From positions 3,436,501 through 3,500,500 of the forward strand of contig NZ_CP014841.1 in the NCBI RefSeq assembly GCF_001641285.1: a stretch of 64,000 nucleotides of DNA. Reading direction: 5' to 3'. Source of the DNA: Dyella thiooxydans. GTDB lineage: Bacteria > Pseudomonadota > Gammaproteobacteria > Xanthomonadales > Rhodanobacteraceae. A model generated the notes under the pieces. That model was not told the origin of the DNA, ran no database searches, and saw only the letters and a program-made list of their open reading frames with translations. Shown piece after piece: positions 1-8,623 of the stretch. Both the position numbers and the translations under genes were made by a program. Within the stretch, counting starts at the first letter, position 1. Each line of letters opens with the position of its first letter.

Positions 1-141
1 CTCACGGCCTGAGACGATCTGGCGGTCATGTAGGGGAGTTTTCCAACCTTTTGGTCATTGTCGCAATCAGCTAACCGATGCTCACTGGTCAGACCTTGCC
101 ATGCTCCGGCCCGTGCCAAAAGGTAGGTGTCGTCCTGGCAC
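1..141. other. left edge downstream of hipA, no gene seen
   Basis: No coding sequence can be supported here. It lies downstream of hipA, which reads leftward. It contains the 11-bp word at 49-59 that recurs inverted at 8076-8086. The expected left end of the island and its target tRNA are not in the window. Confidence 0.5.
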
Positions 142-1410
142 TCAAGCTTCCAGGTAATCCTGAAGCCCAAACGGATTGAGGAACTGCCGTCCCCAGAGTG
201 CGTTGCGCTCGGCTTCACCCAATCCCGCCTCGCCGCATATCGCTTGCCAATGGGCCCTGATGGCCGAGAGCTGTGCATCAATGATGCCGCGCGCCTCTTC
301 CCTGGAGAGCTGGAAGTGTGGCGCTGCCTCCACGCAGAGCGTCAGGCGACTGAAGCGACGGTCGCCGAGGATCTTCATGGCCTGGGTCGCTTCCTGCCCC
401 GCACGGGGTTGGGGGCAGATGTCGTAGGCAGGCGTCAGCGACAGTCGCGTACCGTCCCAGAACGCGGCGTGGTTGCGCGCATGGTCGTCGGTGTTGCCGC
501 ACAGGATGTTGAAGACCAATCGCCCGAACAGTTCGTGCAGCGCAACCCGGGGCCGTTCGAAGCGATGGCGGATAATCTCGGCGAGATCCTCGTAGCTGGC
601 GTAGGCGGCCATCATCTCGTCCAGCGCCAGCAGCGTCAGCGCCGAGACCTGGCCGCGTCGTCGCCATTGGCCATCGACATGCATCACGCGATCGAAGCGC
701 TCGACCAGCAGCACGTCCTTGCCGGCCACATGCATCAGCTTCACGGGCGCCACGTCCAAGCCGACCAAGGCGGCCAGCCGCATGGCGAGAAATTCCAGCT
801 TCACGACGGGCTGCACGTCCGTGCTGCTGGAGAACTTGGCAATCCATCGGCGGCCCTTATCCCACAGCGTCGCCTTGGGCCGGGCGCCGCCGATGGCGGT
901 GCCGTGCTGGATGGCCTCGGCAAGGGCCGGGGAGAGCGGCAGGCCGCGTTCCACAAGCTCGGCGCTCTCCATGAGTTCTTCCAGCGGCGCACCATCGCCC
1001 TGACGCGGTATGTACTGGCTTGGCGAGGCCTGGAAATCCAGCGCACCGATCCGATCGGAGCCGGACTGCAGCAGATAGCTCAACTCATCGAGGATCGCGG
1101 TGTCGGCATCACGTCCGGCCTGTCCCAGCAACCGATTGAGGATGACCCGACGGCCCCACGCATCCGGAGCGGCGTCACGCAGGCACCCGGGCATGCTGAG
1201 GCCAGTGGGGAGGGGCAGCAGGCTCGGTTGGAGCGGGAGTTCCGGCAGGTAGAGCGGCACCGCCTCCTCGCGAGCGAGGTAGCTTTGGCCATAGTTGAAT
1301 TGCAGCCCGGCCGGCGTCGCCGCCAATCGCCCGGCCACCACGGGGTCCACTCGGTCCGGTAGCCAGGTCCAGACGTATGCCTCACGCGGTGCACGCGCCT
1401 CAGAAGTCAT
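142..1410 (-). CDS. hipA: HipA-family serine/threonine kinase toxin
   Basis: 422 aa, the usual length for HipA. HipA kinases phosphorylate glutamyl-tRNA synthetase or related targets and cause growth arrest; the partner HipB neutralises them. The N-terminal subdomain (about residues 10-110, with the PGCLRDAAPDAWGRR stretch) is followed by the kinase core. Visible motifs are GGARPKATL near residue 173 (P-loop-like), the IAKF lysine shortly after, the catalytic NTDDHARNHA near 305 and the metal-binding AYDIC near 327, so the protein looks intact and active. The start overlaps the 3' end of hipB by 11 bp, implying translational coupling. Neighbours: hipB upstream, and further upstream the recombinase trio in the same orientation, so this is probably island cargo. 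The target protein cannot be read from sequence. Confidence 0.93.
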   Translation of the reverse strand: MTSEARAPREAYVWTWLPDRVDPVVAGRLAATPAGLQFNYGQSYLAREEAVPLYLPELPLQPSLLPLPTGLSMPGCLRDAAPDAWGRRVILNRLLGQAGRDADTAILDELSYLLQSGSDRIGALDFQASPSQYIPRQGDGAPLEELMESAELVERGLPLSPALAEAIQHGTAIGGARPKATLWDKGRRWIAKFSSSTDVQPVVKLEFLAMRLAALVGLDVAPVKLMHVAGKDVLLVERFDRVMHVDGQWRRRGQVSALTLLALDEMMAAYASYEDLAEIIRHRFERPRVALHELFGRLVFNILCGNTDDHARNHAAFWDGTRLSLTPAYDICPQPRAGQEATQAMKILGDRRFSRLTLCVEAAPHFQLSREEARGIIDAQLSAIRAHWQAICGEAGLGEAERNALWGRQFLNPFGLQDYLEA

Positions 1411-1738
1411 CCTTTACCTCGTCGCGTGGTGCGTGCACGGTCTTGGGAAGGAGCGTCAGTCGGTCCTCGATCTCGCGGCCGTGCTTCTGCAGGGCGCCCA
1501 CGTCCGGTTCGAACAACGAGACACCGAGGATGGCTGCCAACTCGAACACCACGCCGATTTCGCAGCGCGGATCCCCCTTTTCGATTCGGTAAAGCAGGTC
1601 CCGGGAAATGCCGGCTCGCTCGGCAAGCGCCTGGGTCGACACTTTCCTTTCGATACGGGAGGCACGCAGCAGGCTGCCCAGCAGGTTCAGTGCGTGCTGG
1701 GTGTAGCGCGAATAGGTGCGGTTGCGACTCCGGGCCAT
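1400..1738 (-). CDS. hipB: HipB-like XRE-family antitoxin and repressor
   Basis: 112 aa with a Cro/C1-type helix-turn-helix at about residues 30-85 (VSTQALAERAGISRDLLYRIEKG is the HTH core; the ERAGIS..LLYRIEKG pattern is typical). HipB binds HipA and represses the operon. The start is the ATG at 1738, 11 bp from the first of two palindromic operators, which fits autoregulation. The C-terminus is longer than in E. coli HipB (charged tail LTLLPKTVHAPRDEVKDDF). The 3' end overlaps hipA. Identification rests on HTH plus position next to hipA. Confidence 0.9.
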   Translation of the reverse strand: MARSRNRTYSRYTQHALNLLGSLLRASRIERKVSTQALAERAGISRDLLYRIEKGDPRCEIGVVFELAAILGVSLFEPDVGALQKHGREIEDRLTLLPKTVHAPRDEVKDDF

Positions 1739-1749
1739 GGCCCATAGTA

Positions 1750-1765
1750 GTCTTATGAATAAGAC
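1750..1765. promoter_or_regulatory. hipBA operator O1
   Basis: Perfect 7-2-7 palindrome GTCTTAT-GA-ATAAGAC, 11 bp upstream of the hipB start codon. A second copy follows 30 bp upstream (centre to centre, about three helical turns), the usual arrangement of HipB operators. Confidence 0.85.
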
Positions 1766-1779
1766 ATTACAACGATCTA

Positions 1780-1795
1780 GTCTTATAAAAAAGAC
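1780..1795. promoter_or_regulatory. hipBA operator O2
   Basis: Imperfect copy of the O1 palindrome (GTCTT and AAGAC arms kept, AT-rich centre), 30 bp from O1 centre to centre. Together the pair overlaps the likely hipBA promoter between the recombinase gene ending at 1883 and hipB. Confidence 0.75.
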
Positions 1796-1882
1796 ATATT
1801 TTCGGCCATGACGCGGCTTTGCCGTTCCCGGCCCGGTCGATCTTGTCCGCTTGGCCTTGCATGAGGTCCTGGCCGCATCCCT

Positions 1883-4825
1883 TCAGGCCATGTGGGCCAG
1901 CGCCGCCAGCAACCAACTGATGCTCGTCTGTGCACGAGAGCGCTTTACCCCGGTCTTGCGGGGACGATTGTCTTTGCGCTCGTGGGGATTGGCGATCCGG
2001 ATCCAATATCGACCGCGCTCATGGTGATACGAGGCCAGGTCATCGGGCTTGTCGACGCGGACCTTGTGCTTGCTTTCCGTCCTCTTGTGATGCGTGACGT
2101 GCATCGCTTCCACGCCCAGATCCGGGGCCAGCCGATTGAGTTCCATCATCCAGTGGCGGACCTGGTCCCCCGACATCGATGCCCAGTCATGATCTTTTTT
2201 CTTCGCCGCGACCCACTGCGCCGCCACCGCCTGAATCTTCGACCGATCCGAGCGCGCCGCGGGCAAGAGTAGGGCGAGGACGTGGGTCACGGCGTCGAGC
2301 TCGGTCTGCCGACGGGGATAGCCCTCCCATTCCTTGAGCGCCGGGTCCTCCAGCAGTGATTGCAGGTTCACCCCCTGCCGGAACCCCGAGATGTCCTTCG
2401 AATCCACGATCTCGTGAAGCGTCCTGCCGCGCGGCTCCAGCCACTGCAGCCGGTCGGGGTAACGCTTGGCGATGAGGGCCATGAGCACGTCGAGCTTCTT
2501 CATCTCGATGCGAGTTGTCGCCTCGTATCCGAGCATGGCGAGCAGCTGAGCCGCCTCATGCCGAGGTGGCCCAAATCGTCCCTCCCACTTCTGGACGTGC
2601 TCATTGAAGCGGCCCGACCAGCTGCTCAGGAAGAGCAGGAGATCCAGGCAATGGACGTAGTGCTCATAGGTCGTGAGCTCCGATCCGTGGCCCATCACCA
2701 TGGCGACCGCGGAGCCGCGTCCCCCACGGCGGTAGAGCTGGCCGGAGACCGCGGCCTCGATTGGGGCCGACCGCTCGATCGCACTTTTCATCCACCCGGA
2801 CAGGTAGGGGTGTTTGTCGATGCGCAGATCGCTGGCCAGCGCGCCGAACACGGCGAGGGTGGCGGTGCTGTGCCGCAGGTTGTGTGGATGCAGGCGGCGG
2901 TCCCCGGTCACGCGTACCAACAGGTCGTTGATCTTCCCGACCACCGGATGACCCTCGAGCATGTCGGCCGTCGGGACGCCAGCGCCGAAGAACACGTAGT
3001 CTTCCAAGCCACGACCCTCTGCCATCCGCATCACGATCTCGCGTTCGCGGGGCGGCAAAGCAAACAGGGGGAGCACCCGATGCGCGTTGCTGGTCTTGAG
3101 CTTGCGCGCCTCATTGGGGCGCACGCGCAGGAGCTCCTCGTCCAGGTCGCGGGCCCGAAGCCCCAGGATCTCCTTGCGCCGCATCGTCAGCCGGAATGCA
3201 AGGATCCAGAAGGCCCGGGTCTGGTCGGCCAGCGCGGCGTCCTGAAAGGCCAGCGCGCCCCGGTCGATCAGGTCCAGTCCCCGCTGGAACTCCTCCTCCA
3301 CGATGATCAGGCTGCTGATCGCGTAATGGCCGCTGTCGAAACCCTTCAGCTGGACACGGGGCAGATGCGGCAGGTGCTGGCTACGCACGTACCTGTCAAA
3401 GGAACCCAGCGCGGCGCCAATGCGACCGGTCTGCCCCATCGAGTGCCGTGTCATGAGCACGTCTTCGTAGGCCTCGAGCAGCTCCTCATCATCCAGGTCG
3501 CTCAGCCGGTCTGGCAGCGCCTCGAGCAGCCGATTGGCGAGCAGGGCGCGGTAGTTGTTCACGGATCCTGCCTCAAGGGCCTTTCCGTTGTTGCGCCGTT
3601 CGCAGCCCAGGTAGCGCAGCCACGCCACCACCAGACGGGCCGTCTCCCGAGCGCCATCGAGCTCATCGATAAGCGCGTTCAGCCGCTCCATCCAGCTCTC
3701 GCGAGGGGACTTCAGGATGCGTCGAAGCGCCGGGACCAGGCCTTCGTCTTCCAGGTCACCCTGCCAGGCCTGCTCGACGAACGTTGCGGCGGCAGTTGCG
3801 TCGGTTCCGGCCAATGGCGCGGGTGCATCTGCGCTCGGGGACCGTGCCGCCTCCCGCCCGCCGGGATCGTTCGTGGAACTCGGTGCTCGGTAACCCAACA
3901 GGCGCAGCCACGTATCGCTCTCCAGGGAGGAGCTGGCGATGTCTCCCCGGGCATAGGTCACCAGCATCGGCATGGACGTCATCAGCAGCCGCTGGAGCAT
4001 CGCCTCCCGAAGCCCGTCCAGCGTCAGCCGGGGCACGGGTTTGCCGAGGGTTGCCTTCATTGTTTTAAGCAGCGCCGTGAAGGCCCTCGACGCGAGCCCT
4101 TCGTAAAACCGGGTCCTGCCGCTGGCCTTGAGGTCCTTGCCTGGCCTGGGCAGGTCCGATGCCTGCTCGGAGGCCTGCAACCATGCCACGAGCGTGCTCG
4201 GATCAAGATGCAGGCGATGCAGCCTGGCCGCGCCATGTCCGTTGGTGCTCAGGTCAAGGTCCACCCACGCCCAAGGTCCGGCGACCAGCGGTGCCCTACC
4301 TATCTCCTCCACCGCTCGGCCGAGCACGGTCTTGGACCCTTGCCCGAGCCGCACGACCAGCATCGCCATGACCAGTCCCAGTGCCACCAGGGCGTCGGCC
4401 TCTGGCGCCTTCCCCTTCCGGCGGCTCTGCCCAGGACGCAACTGGAGGACGTAAGCATCCAGCGCTCCCTCGAACGCATCCAATGCCTCGATCTCGGCGC
4501 ACCAGGTGCGGCTGACCGTGCTTCGGTCCTCGGCCGGCGCGGCGAAGCCACGCCGTGGGGTGTCCGGATCCACCGATCGCATCCGCTTTTGCAGCATCGT
4601 CAGCGCCGCGTTGCGATGGTCCCGGGCGATCTTCGGGTTGAGGCTGGCGGCGATGGCGGCCAGCATCACCTTCTTGCCGCCGGCCGTCGATGGCTCGGAA
4701 AGCACCGTGGGCACGCGATCCTGGATGTCCCGGAGGATCTGCATCATTCGCCGGTACGCCTGCACTTGCGCATCCGGTGCATCAACCGGCGGCGGATCCC
4801 ACAGGGCGTCGATCAGTCTTGCCAT
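1883..4825 (-). CDS. large tyrosine recombinase of the trio (GmtZ-like)
   Basis: About 980 aa, far larger than phage integrases (350-450 aa). The tyrosine-recombinase catalytic domain sits in the middle: Arg in LTMRRKEILGL (about residue 545), the beta-hairpin Lys in ARKLKTSNAHRVLPL, HPHNLRHSTATL (H-x-x-R, about 645), MGHGSELTTYEHYVH (second His and nucleophile Tyr, about 708-720). The catalytic set R-K-H-R-H-Y is complete. A large N-terminal region and a C-terminal extension of about 250 residues have no motif I recognise. The ATG at 4825 was chosen because it overlaps the upstream gene by 13 bp; the open frame continues to 4897 without a better start. It is the third gene of a tightly overlapping operon; size and order fit GmtZ of the Gamma-Mobile-Trio, but that naming is inference. 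Confidence 0.85.
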   Translation of the reverse strand: MARLIDALWDPPPVDAPDAQVQAYRRMMQILRDIQDRVPTVLSEPSTAGGKKVMLAAIAASLNPKIARDHRNAALTMLQKRMRSVDPDTPRRGFAAPAEDRSTVSRTWCAEIEALDAFEGALDAYVLQLRPGQSRRKGKAPEADALVALGLVMAMLVVRLGQGSKTVLGRAVEEIGRAPLVAGPWAWVDLDLSTNGHGAARLHRLHLDPSTLVAWLQASEQASDLPRPGKDLKASGRTRFYEGLASRAFTALLKTMKATLGKPVPRLTLDGLREAMLQRLLMTSMPMLVTYARGDIASSSLESDTWLRLLGYRAPSSTNDPGGREAARSPSADAPAPLAGTDATAAATFVEQAWQGDLEDEGLVPALRRILKSPRESWMERLNALIDELDGARETARLVVAWLRYLGCERRNNGKALEAGSVNNYRALLANRLLEALPDRLSDLDDEELLEAYEDVLMTRHSMGQTGRIGAALGSFDRYVRSQHLPHLPRVQLKGFDSGHYAISSLIIVEEEFQRGLDLIDRGALAFQDAALADQTRAFWILAFRLTMRRKEILGLRARDLDEELLRVRPNEARKLKTSNAHRVLPLFALPPREREIVMRMAEGRGLEDYVFFGAGVPTADMLEGHPVVGKINDLLVRVTGDRRLHPHNLRHSTATLAVFGALASDLRIDKHPYLSGWMKSAIERSAPIEAAVSGQLYRRGGRGSAVAMVMGHGSELTTYEHYVHCLDLLLFLSSWSGRFNEHVQKWEGRFGPPRHEAAQLLAMLGYEATTRIEMKKLDVLMALIAKRYPDRLQWLEPRGRTLHEIVDSKDISGFRQGVNLQSLLEDPALKEWEGYPRRQTELDAVTHVLALLLPAARSDRSKIQAVAAQWVAAKKKDHDWASMSGDQVRHWMMELNRLAPDLGVEAMHVTHHKRTESKHKVRVDKPDDLASYHHERGRYWIRIANPHERKDNRPRKTGVKRSRAQTSISWLLAALAHMA

Positions 4826-7431
4826 GTCGGCCCCTTGAGCGGGACGAAGCCTACCTCGACGAGCATCTGCTCGACGGGACCCTCGGCCAGGCCGCACAGC
4901 CGGCGCATCGGATACGTGGACAGAAAGTCATGCGGGCTGACACGATGCAGCCAGTGCCCCATCCACGCGTCCAGGTCCTCGCCGGCGACGTCGTGAACTT
5001 CGCGCAGATGCGTGCGCACGAAACGCCGCAACGCGTAGACCTCCAGCTCAAAGGCGGGCGTCGTGAGCCCGACCGCGTGGCTGGGCCGAAAGCGCTCCGG
5101 GGCGCCGGTCACCGGGTCGATGTAGATCAGGGGAAATGACGCGTTCTCACGGGGCAGTCCCCTTGCCAGCAGGTAACGTAGGTAGCTCCTGAGGTGGGCC
5201 TCCAGTGTTCGGGGGATCGCCACGACCCGACGGTGGTAATCCGTCCTGGCCTTGTCCACGAAGCTCAGCATCGCCGGCAGGCCACGCACCTTGGCCGGTA
5301 GATCGAGGTCGAGGCTGACGACCGGGCGCATGGCCGTGCCGAGCACCAGGCTCGCCAGGGTGTAGGCGGTGAAGGCGTTGTGCCGCTCCCGGTGGCTTCC
5401 GTGCCTGACCCGGTCCCGTAGGTGCTCGAGCTTGCGGGCCACGCTTTCCACCGTCGGCACGCGCAGGGCCCCATACCCGTAGACAGGATTGTTTTCGGGC
5501 TTCCCCTCGCCGTTGTTCTCGGGATGAGGCCTATCCCGAACCCATGCGCGCCGGTACACGTCCGACATGGTGGGGGCTCGATAGTGGGCGTAGTGGGCGA
5601 CCGACGCAGCGTGGCCGTGCAGGTGGCCTGTGATCAGTACCGCGAGCCCGAGGTCTCCGTCGTTGACCGTCAGCAGCTCGCGATGGAGAAACTTCGCGCA
5701 TTGGGTGGTCGTGACTTCGGTCCGGGGCAGCGCGCGCCGCAGGAAATCGGTGACACCTCGCTTCATTGGCTCCGTGAAATTCTGAAAGAGGCTGCCGGGC
5801 TTCGCCAAGCCGAAATGCGCGAGGAGCTCGACGAAGCCCGTGTGATCGTTCAGCCACATCTGCGAGCATTGCGGCCTTTCGTCGTGTGTCCGGGCCAGGT
5901 CGGCCCACGCCGCGGGCGGTGCCGGCAGCACCCAGCGCTTTTTGTTCAGGACATAGCGGATGCTGCCCTTCCTATCTTGGTCGCTGCGTTCGTCCTCGCG
6001 AACTTCCAGAGCCCGTAGGCTCTCCAGCGGTCGACCCAGTGCGATGCTTGCGTGCAACGCCACTAGCGCCTCCCTCGCGGGTGAGTCGCTGGGTTCCCCC
6101 ATCAGTGCATAGAGGATGCGGTTTGCCTCCCGGAAGGTCAGGCGGTCCTTGGTGAGGTCATGGCCATATCGGAAGCGGCGAATATGTGCCGCGATGCTGC
6201 TGCTCTTTGGCGGTGCGGTTGACTCCGACTCGCCAGCTACCTCATCCAGCAGGATAGATTCGATCGCTTCAGCGCCCGCACTCTCTTCGACTGGCATCCA
6301 CTCCAGGCCGTCGATCTCGCGCTCGGCCTCGATGCCGGCTTGCTCGCGCAAGGCGGCCAGATCGATGTCGGCCAATTCCGCTTCACCCTCGGAGTCACCC
6401 TCCACTAACTGGGAAATCGCTTCTGCCTCCTTAGCGAGAAGTAGTTCCTGAGTGAGCGTCTTTAGCGTGGCCGGCTGCGGCATCACACTCATGACTTTCC
6501 AGCCATCCGTGGAGACCTCCGTCATGCTCATGGCATGCTGTTCCGGTAGCCGCAAGTAGCCGTCGCGCAGATTCTTCTGCGTCACCCGAGTGCTTGTCCC
6601 TCGTTGCTTCCCCGTCGCCAGTGCGCTCTTGGCGCCAGGCCTTCGCCAACCCAGACGGACGTCTTCCAAAAGGCGGGTGAGTGCCTTAAGCGCCTTTTTC
6701 TCAACGTCATCCCACGGGGATTCCAGCGCCATCGAAACCCGCTCGTGAAAGGGCGCGGAGTCGGCGTTCTGGAGAAGCGCAAGGAGGAGTGCTCGGTATT
6801 TCTTTAGTGTCAGCCGTCGCATGACGCGCGATGCGTATGCGACCCGATTCAGGACTCGCCGGTCCGGATAGGGCGGACGGCTGGGAAGGCGCTTGCTGTG
6901 CCACCATCGTGCGCAGTAGGCCATGTATTCGGCGGGGTCCATCGTGGCCTGTGCAGCGATGACGTACATCGAGAACTCACCCATCAGATCCGCGTAGCGG
7001 TCGTCCAGATCGAGCAAGAGCTTGCCGTTGCCTGCAAGAGGCTCCGGTGCATAGAAGAGATTCGGCCATAGGAAGCAGGCTGAGAGGCAATAGCCGGCCA
7101 GTGGATGTCGGGTTGTGCCCCAGTCGCCGGTCATCAATTTTCGGCGAGGATCGTCCTGCGGCCATGCCTGCTGGTCGATCCAGGAGAGCAGCGTCTCCAC
7201 GGAATGGACAAGTTCATCCGGCTCAAACCGGTTACCCGGTACGGCCCGCAGGCACAGGGCAAGTTCGGAGCCGTGGCGGGCGATGGCTAGGCAAGAGCGC
7301 CGCAAGCCGTCCTGAAGATAGCGAAGGTTCGGCAACAGGCTCAGCTGGGTCGCCAATACCGGAAAGTCGACCTCAGGATGGCTACGATGAAAGTCCTTTC
7401 CCAATGCCAGAAGCGGCGAGTTACCTGCCAT
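4813..7431 (-). CDS. large tyrosine recombinase-like protein of the trio (GmtY-like)
   Basis: About 872 aa from the ATG at 7431, which overlaps the stop of the upstream gene by 11 bp; a GTG at 7455 is an alternative. The recombinase fold is at the C-terminus: Arg in VLGTAMRPVVSLDLDL (about 700), Lys in VDKARTDYHRR, ALRRFVRTHLREV in place of the usual H-x-L-R-H-T box, MGHW (about 825) and STYPM (about 840, probable nucleophile Tyr). The first histidine of box II appears replaced (YALRR), so the active site is non-canonical. The N-terminal 600 residues are unrecognised apart from an acidic stretch around 370-420. It is translationally coupled to both neighbours. A two-recombinase plus small-protein operon argues for a dedicated integration/excision module. 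Confidence 0.82.
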   Translation of the reverse strand: MAGNSPLLALGKDFHRSHPEVDFPVLATQLSLLPNLRYLQDGLRRSCLAIARHGSELALCLRAVPGNRFEPDELVHSVETLLSWIDQQAWPQDDPRRKLMTGDWGTTRHPLAGYCLSACFLWPNLFYAPEPLAGNGKLLLDLDDRYADLMGEFSMYVIAAQATMDPAEYMAYCARWWHSKRLPSRPPYPDRRVLNRVAYASRVMRRLTLKKYRALLLALLQNADSAPFHERVSMALESPWDDVEKKALKALTRLLEDVRLGWRRPGAKSALATGKQRGTSTRVTQKNLRDGYLRLPEQHAMSMTEVSTDGWKVMSVMPQPATLKTLTQELLLAKEAEAISQLVEGDSEGEAELADIDLAALREQAGIEAEREIDGLEWMPVEESAGAEAIESILLDEVAGESESTAPPKSSSIAAHIRRFRYGHDLTKDRLTFREANRILYALMGEPSDSPAREALVALHASIALGRPLESLRALEVREDERSDQDRKGSIRYVLNKKRWVLPAPPAAWADLARTHDERPQCSQMWLNDHTGFVELLAHFGLAKPGSLFQNFTEPMKRGVTDFLRRALPRTEVTTTQCAKFLHRELLTVNDGDLGLAVLITGHLHGHAASVAHYAHYRAPTMSDVYRRAWVRDRPHPENNGEGKPENNPVYGYGALRVPTVESVARKLEHLRDRVRHGSHRERHNAFTAYTLASLVLGTAMRPVVSLDLDLPAKVRGLPAMLSFVDKARTDYHRRVVAIPRTLEAHLRSYLRYLLARGLPRENASFPLIYIDPVTGAPERFRPSHAVGLTTPAFELEVYALRRFVRTHLREVHDVAGEDLDAWMGHWLHRVSPHDFLSTYPMRRLCGLAEGPVEQMLVEVGFVPLKGPTWQD

Positions 7432-7951
7432 GCTTCGCCTTTGGTGAGGCGCCACCGCAGCGCATGAGTTCAGCCAAGGTGGGTTCGCGCGGAATCGTGA
7501 TCCCGTGCCGCTTCAGGGCTCGGTGACTGGCTCGGCGATCACGTGCCGATTGCCTCCCGAACACCAGCGGTGCGAGGTCGTCGGCCACGCTCGAGAGCTG
7601 CTCGATCGTCCAGCCCGGGCATTCCACGATCAGCGCCAGTACCTTGGTCGAGACAGCGTTTCCCACCGCCATGCCGTTGAGGAGCCACTGGAGGGTCGCT
7701 GTGTTGGTGAGCGCGAGGTAACGCTCGGGATCGTCGGGATATGGCGTCAGGACCGGCGGATAGATCGCCTGGATCAGGCGTGCCTGATCGGCCGCTACGG
7801 CCAGATACGGCAGCGTGCTGTCAGTGGCGTCGCCGGCGCCAAGCAGTTTGGCCGACGAAATCCGATCAATGCCGATCCTTTTCAGCTTGAGACTGGTCGT
7901 AACGCGGGGCGTCGATTGCTTGCGGCACGTCGGTGGGTGGCAGCTTGGCAT
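7421..7951 (-). CDS. small first protein of the recombinase trio (GmtX-like)
   Basis: 176 aa, no catalytic motif seen. Composition is mostly helical, with a basic C-terminus (SARDRRASHRALKRHG...GGASPKAKHGR) that could touch DNA. Its stop codon overlaps the ATG of the next gene by 11 bp and it opens the three-gene operon, so it is best read as an accessory factor of the two recombinases. Order and size (small, large, large) resemble GmtX-GmtY-GmtZ. The first ATG (7951) is used; the conserved part probably begins near VTTSLKLKRIG. Function cannot be stated from sequence alone. Confidence 0.72.
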   Translation of the reverse strand: MPSCHPPTCRKQSTPRVTTSLKLKRIGIDRISSAKLLGAGDATDSTLPYLAVAADQARLIQAIYPPVLTPYPDDPERYLALTNTATLQWLLNGMAVGNAVSTKVLALIVECPGWTIEQLSSVADDLAPLVFGRQSARDRRASHRALKRHGITIPREPTLAELMRCGGASPKAKHGR

Positions 7952-8623
7952 CAGTTTGCACGAGCAGCTCGGGTGCCCATCAGCCTAGTTTTTGGTTATC
8001 GCCTAGCAAGCACGGATCCATGGCTTTGTGTGACGGCTCGCAAAAATCGCAATGAATAAGGCCAAATTGCTCAAAAATGACCAAAAAGCGCGATTTCAGG
8101 GTTTTTATAAGCTCACGCAACGACCGTGAAAAATAATGCCTGCGAATCATGAATCTGGACGGATCTTCCCGTCCGTTTCGAGAACGGATTCAGATTGGGG
8201 CCATCGGGCGGCCGCCGGCCCAGTGCTGCCGGGTCCGCATTTGAATCGAGGATTTGCCCGTCATTGTCATGGCGTCTCGGCGTGGGCGAGGGAACATTTC
8301 CCACGCGTCCCTCTCATCCCGTGGGTTTGGATATTTCCTCTTCCGGGGACGTCGTGCGGCCGGTCGCGGAGGAGCCGTACTTCCAGCGCCCGCCCGCGTT
8401 TCCGTGGTCGATGCACGGAAGACTTCCGATTAAGGTCAAAGCGCTGTCTCACTTCGTGAGCGCAGGGAGGATGATCATGTACATGTCCCTCTCGAAAGGG
8501 CTTGAATGATGCGCCTCGGTACACACCGTCCCAAGCAGCCCGTGGCAGCCATGGACCTCGCGTCGCTGGCGATCCACGCGGACGGCAGGGCCCTGCATGC
8601 ATCCCACCCGGAGGTCCATTTAG
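7952..8623. other. gene-poor divergent intergenic region
   Basis: No convincing gene. The part next to the trio (about 7,980-8,130) is clearly more AT-rich than its surroundings and is the probable promoter region of the leftward recombinase operon. It contains the 11-bp word at 8076-8086 that is inverted at 49-59. The rest, up to the Shine-Dalgarno sequence of the HD gene, has only short open frames without coding character. Confidence 0.5.

Noticed and set aside
127-1362. 411-codon plus-strand frame opposite hipA
   Set aside because: Antisense to hipA, which has all kinase motifs.
2360-4996. Long plus-strand open frame opposite the large recombinase
   Set aside because: Pure antisense shadow of a high-GC gene; no domain, no start signal, low-complexity His/Gln/Arg composition.
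8195-8509. 104-codon plus-strand frame before the HD gene
   Set aside because: No Shine-Dalgarno, no protein-like composition, and other frames in the same place are equally open.
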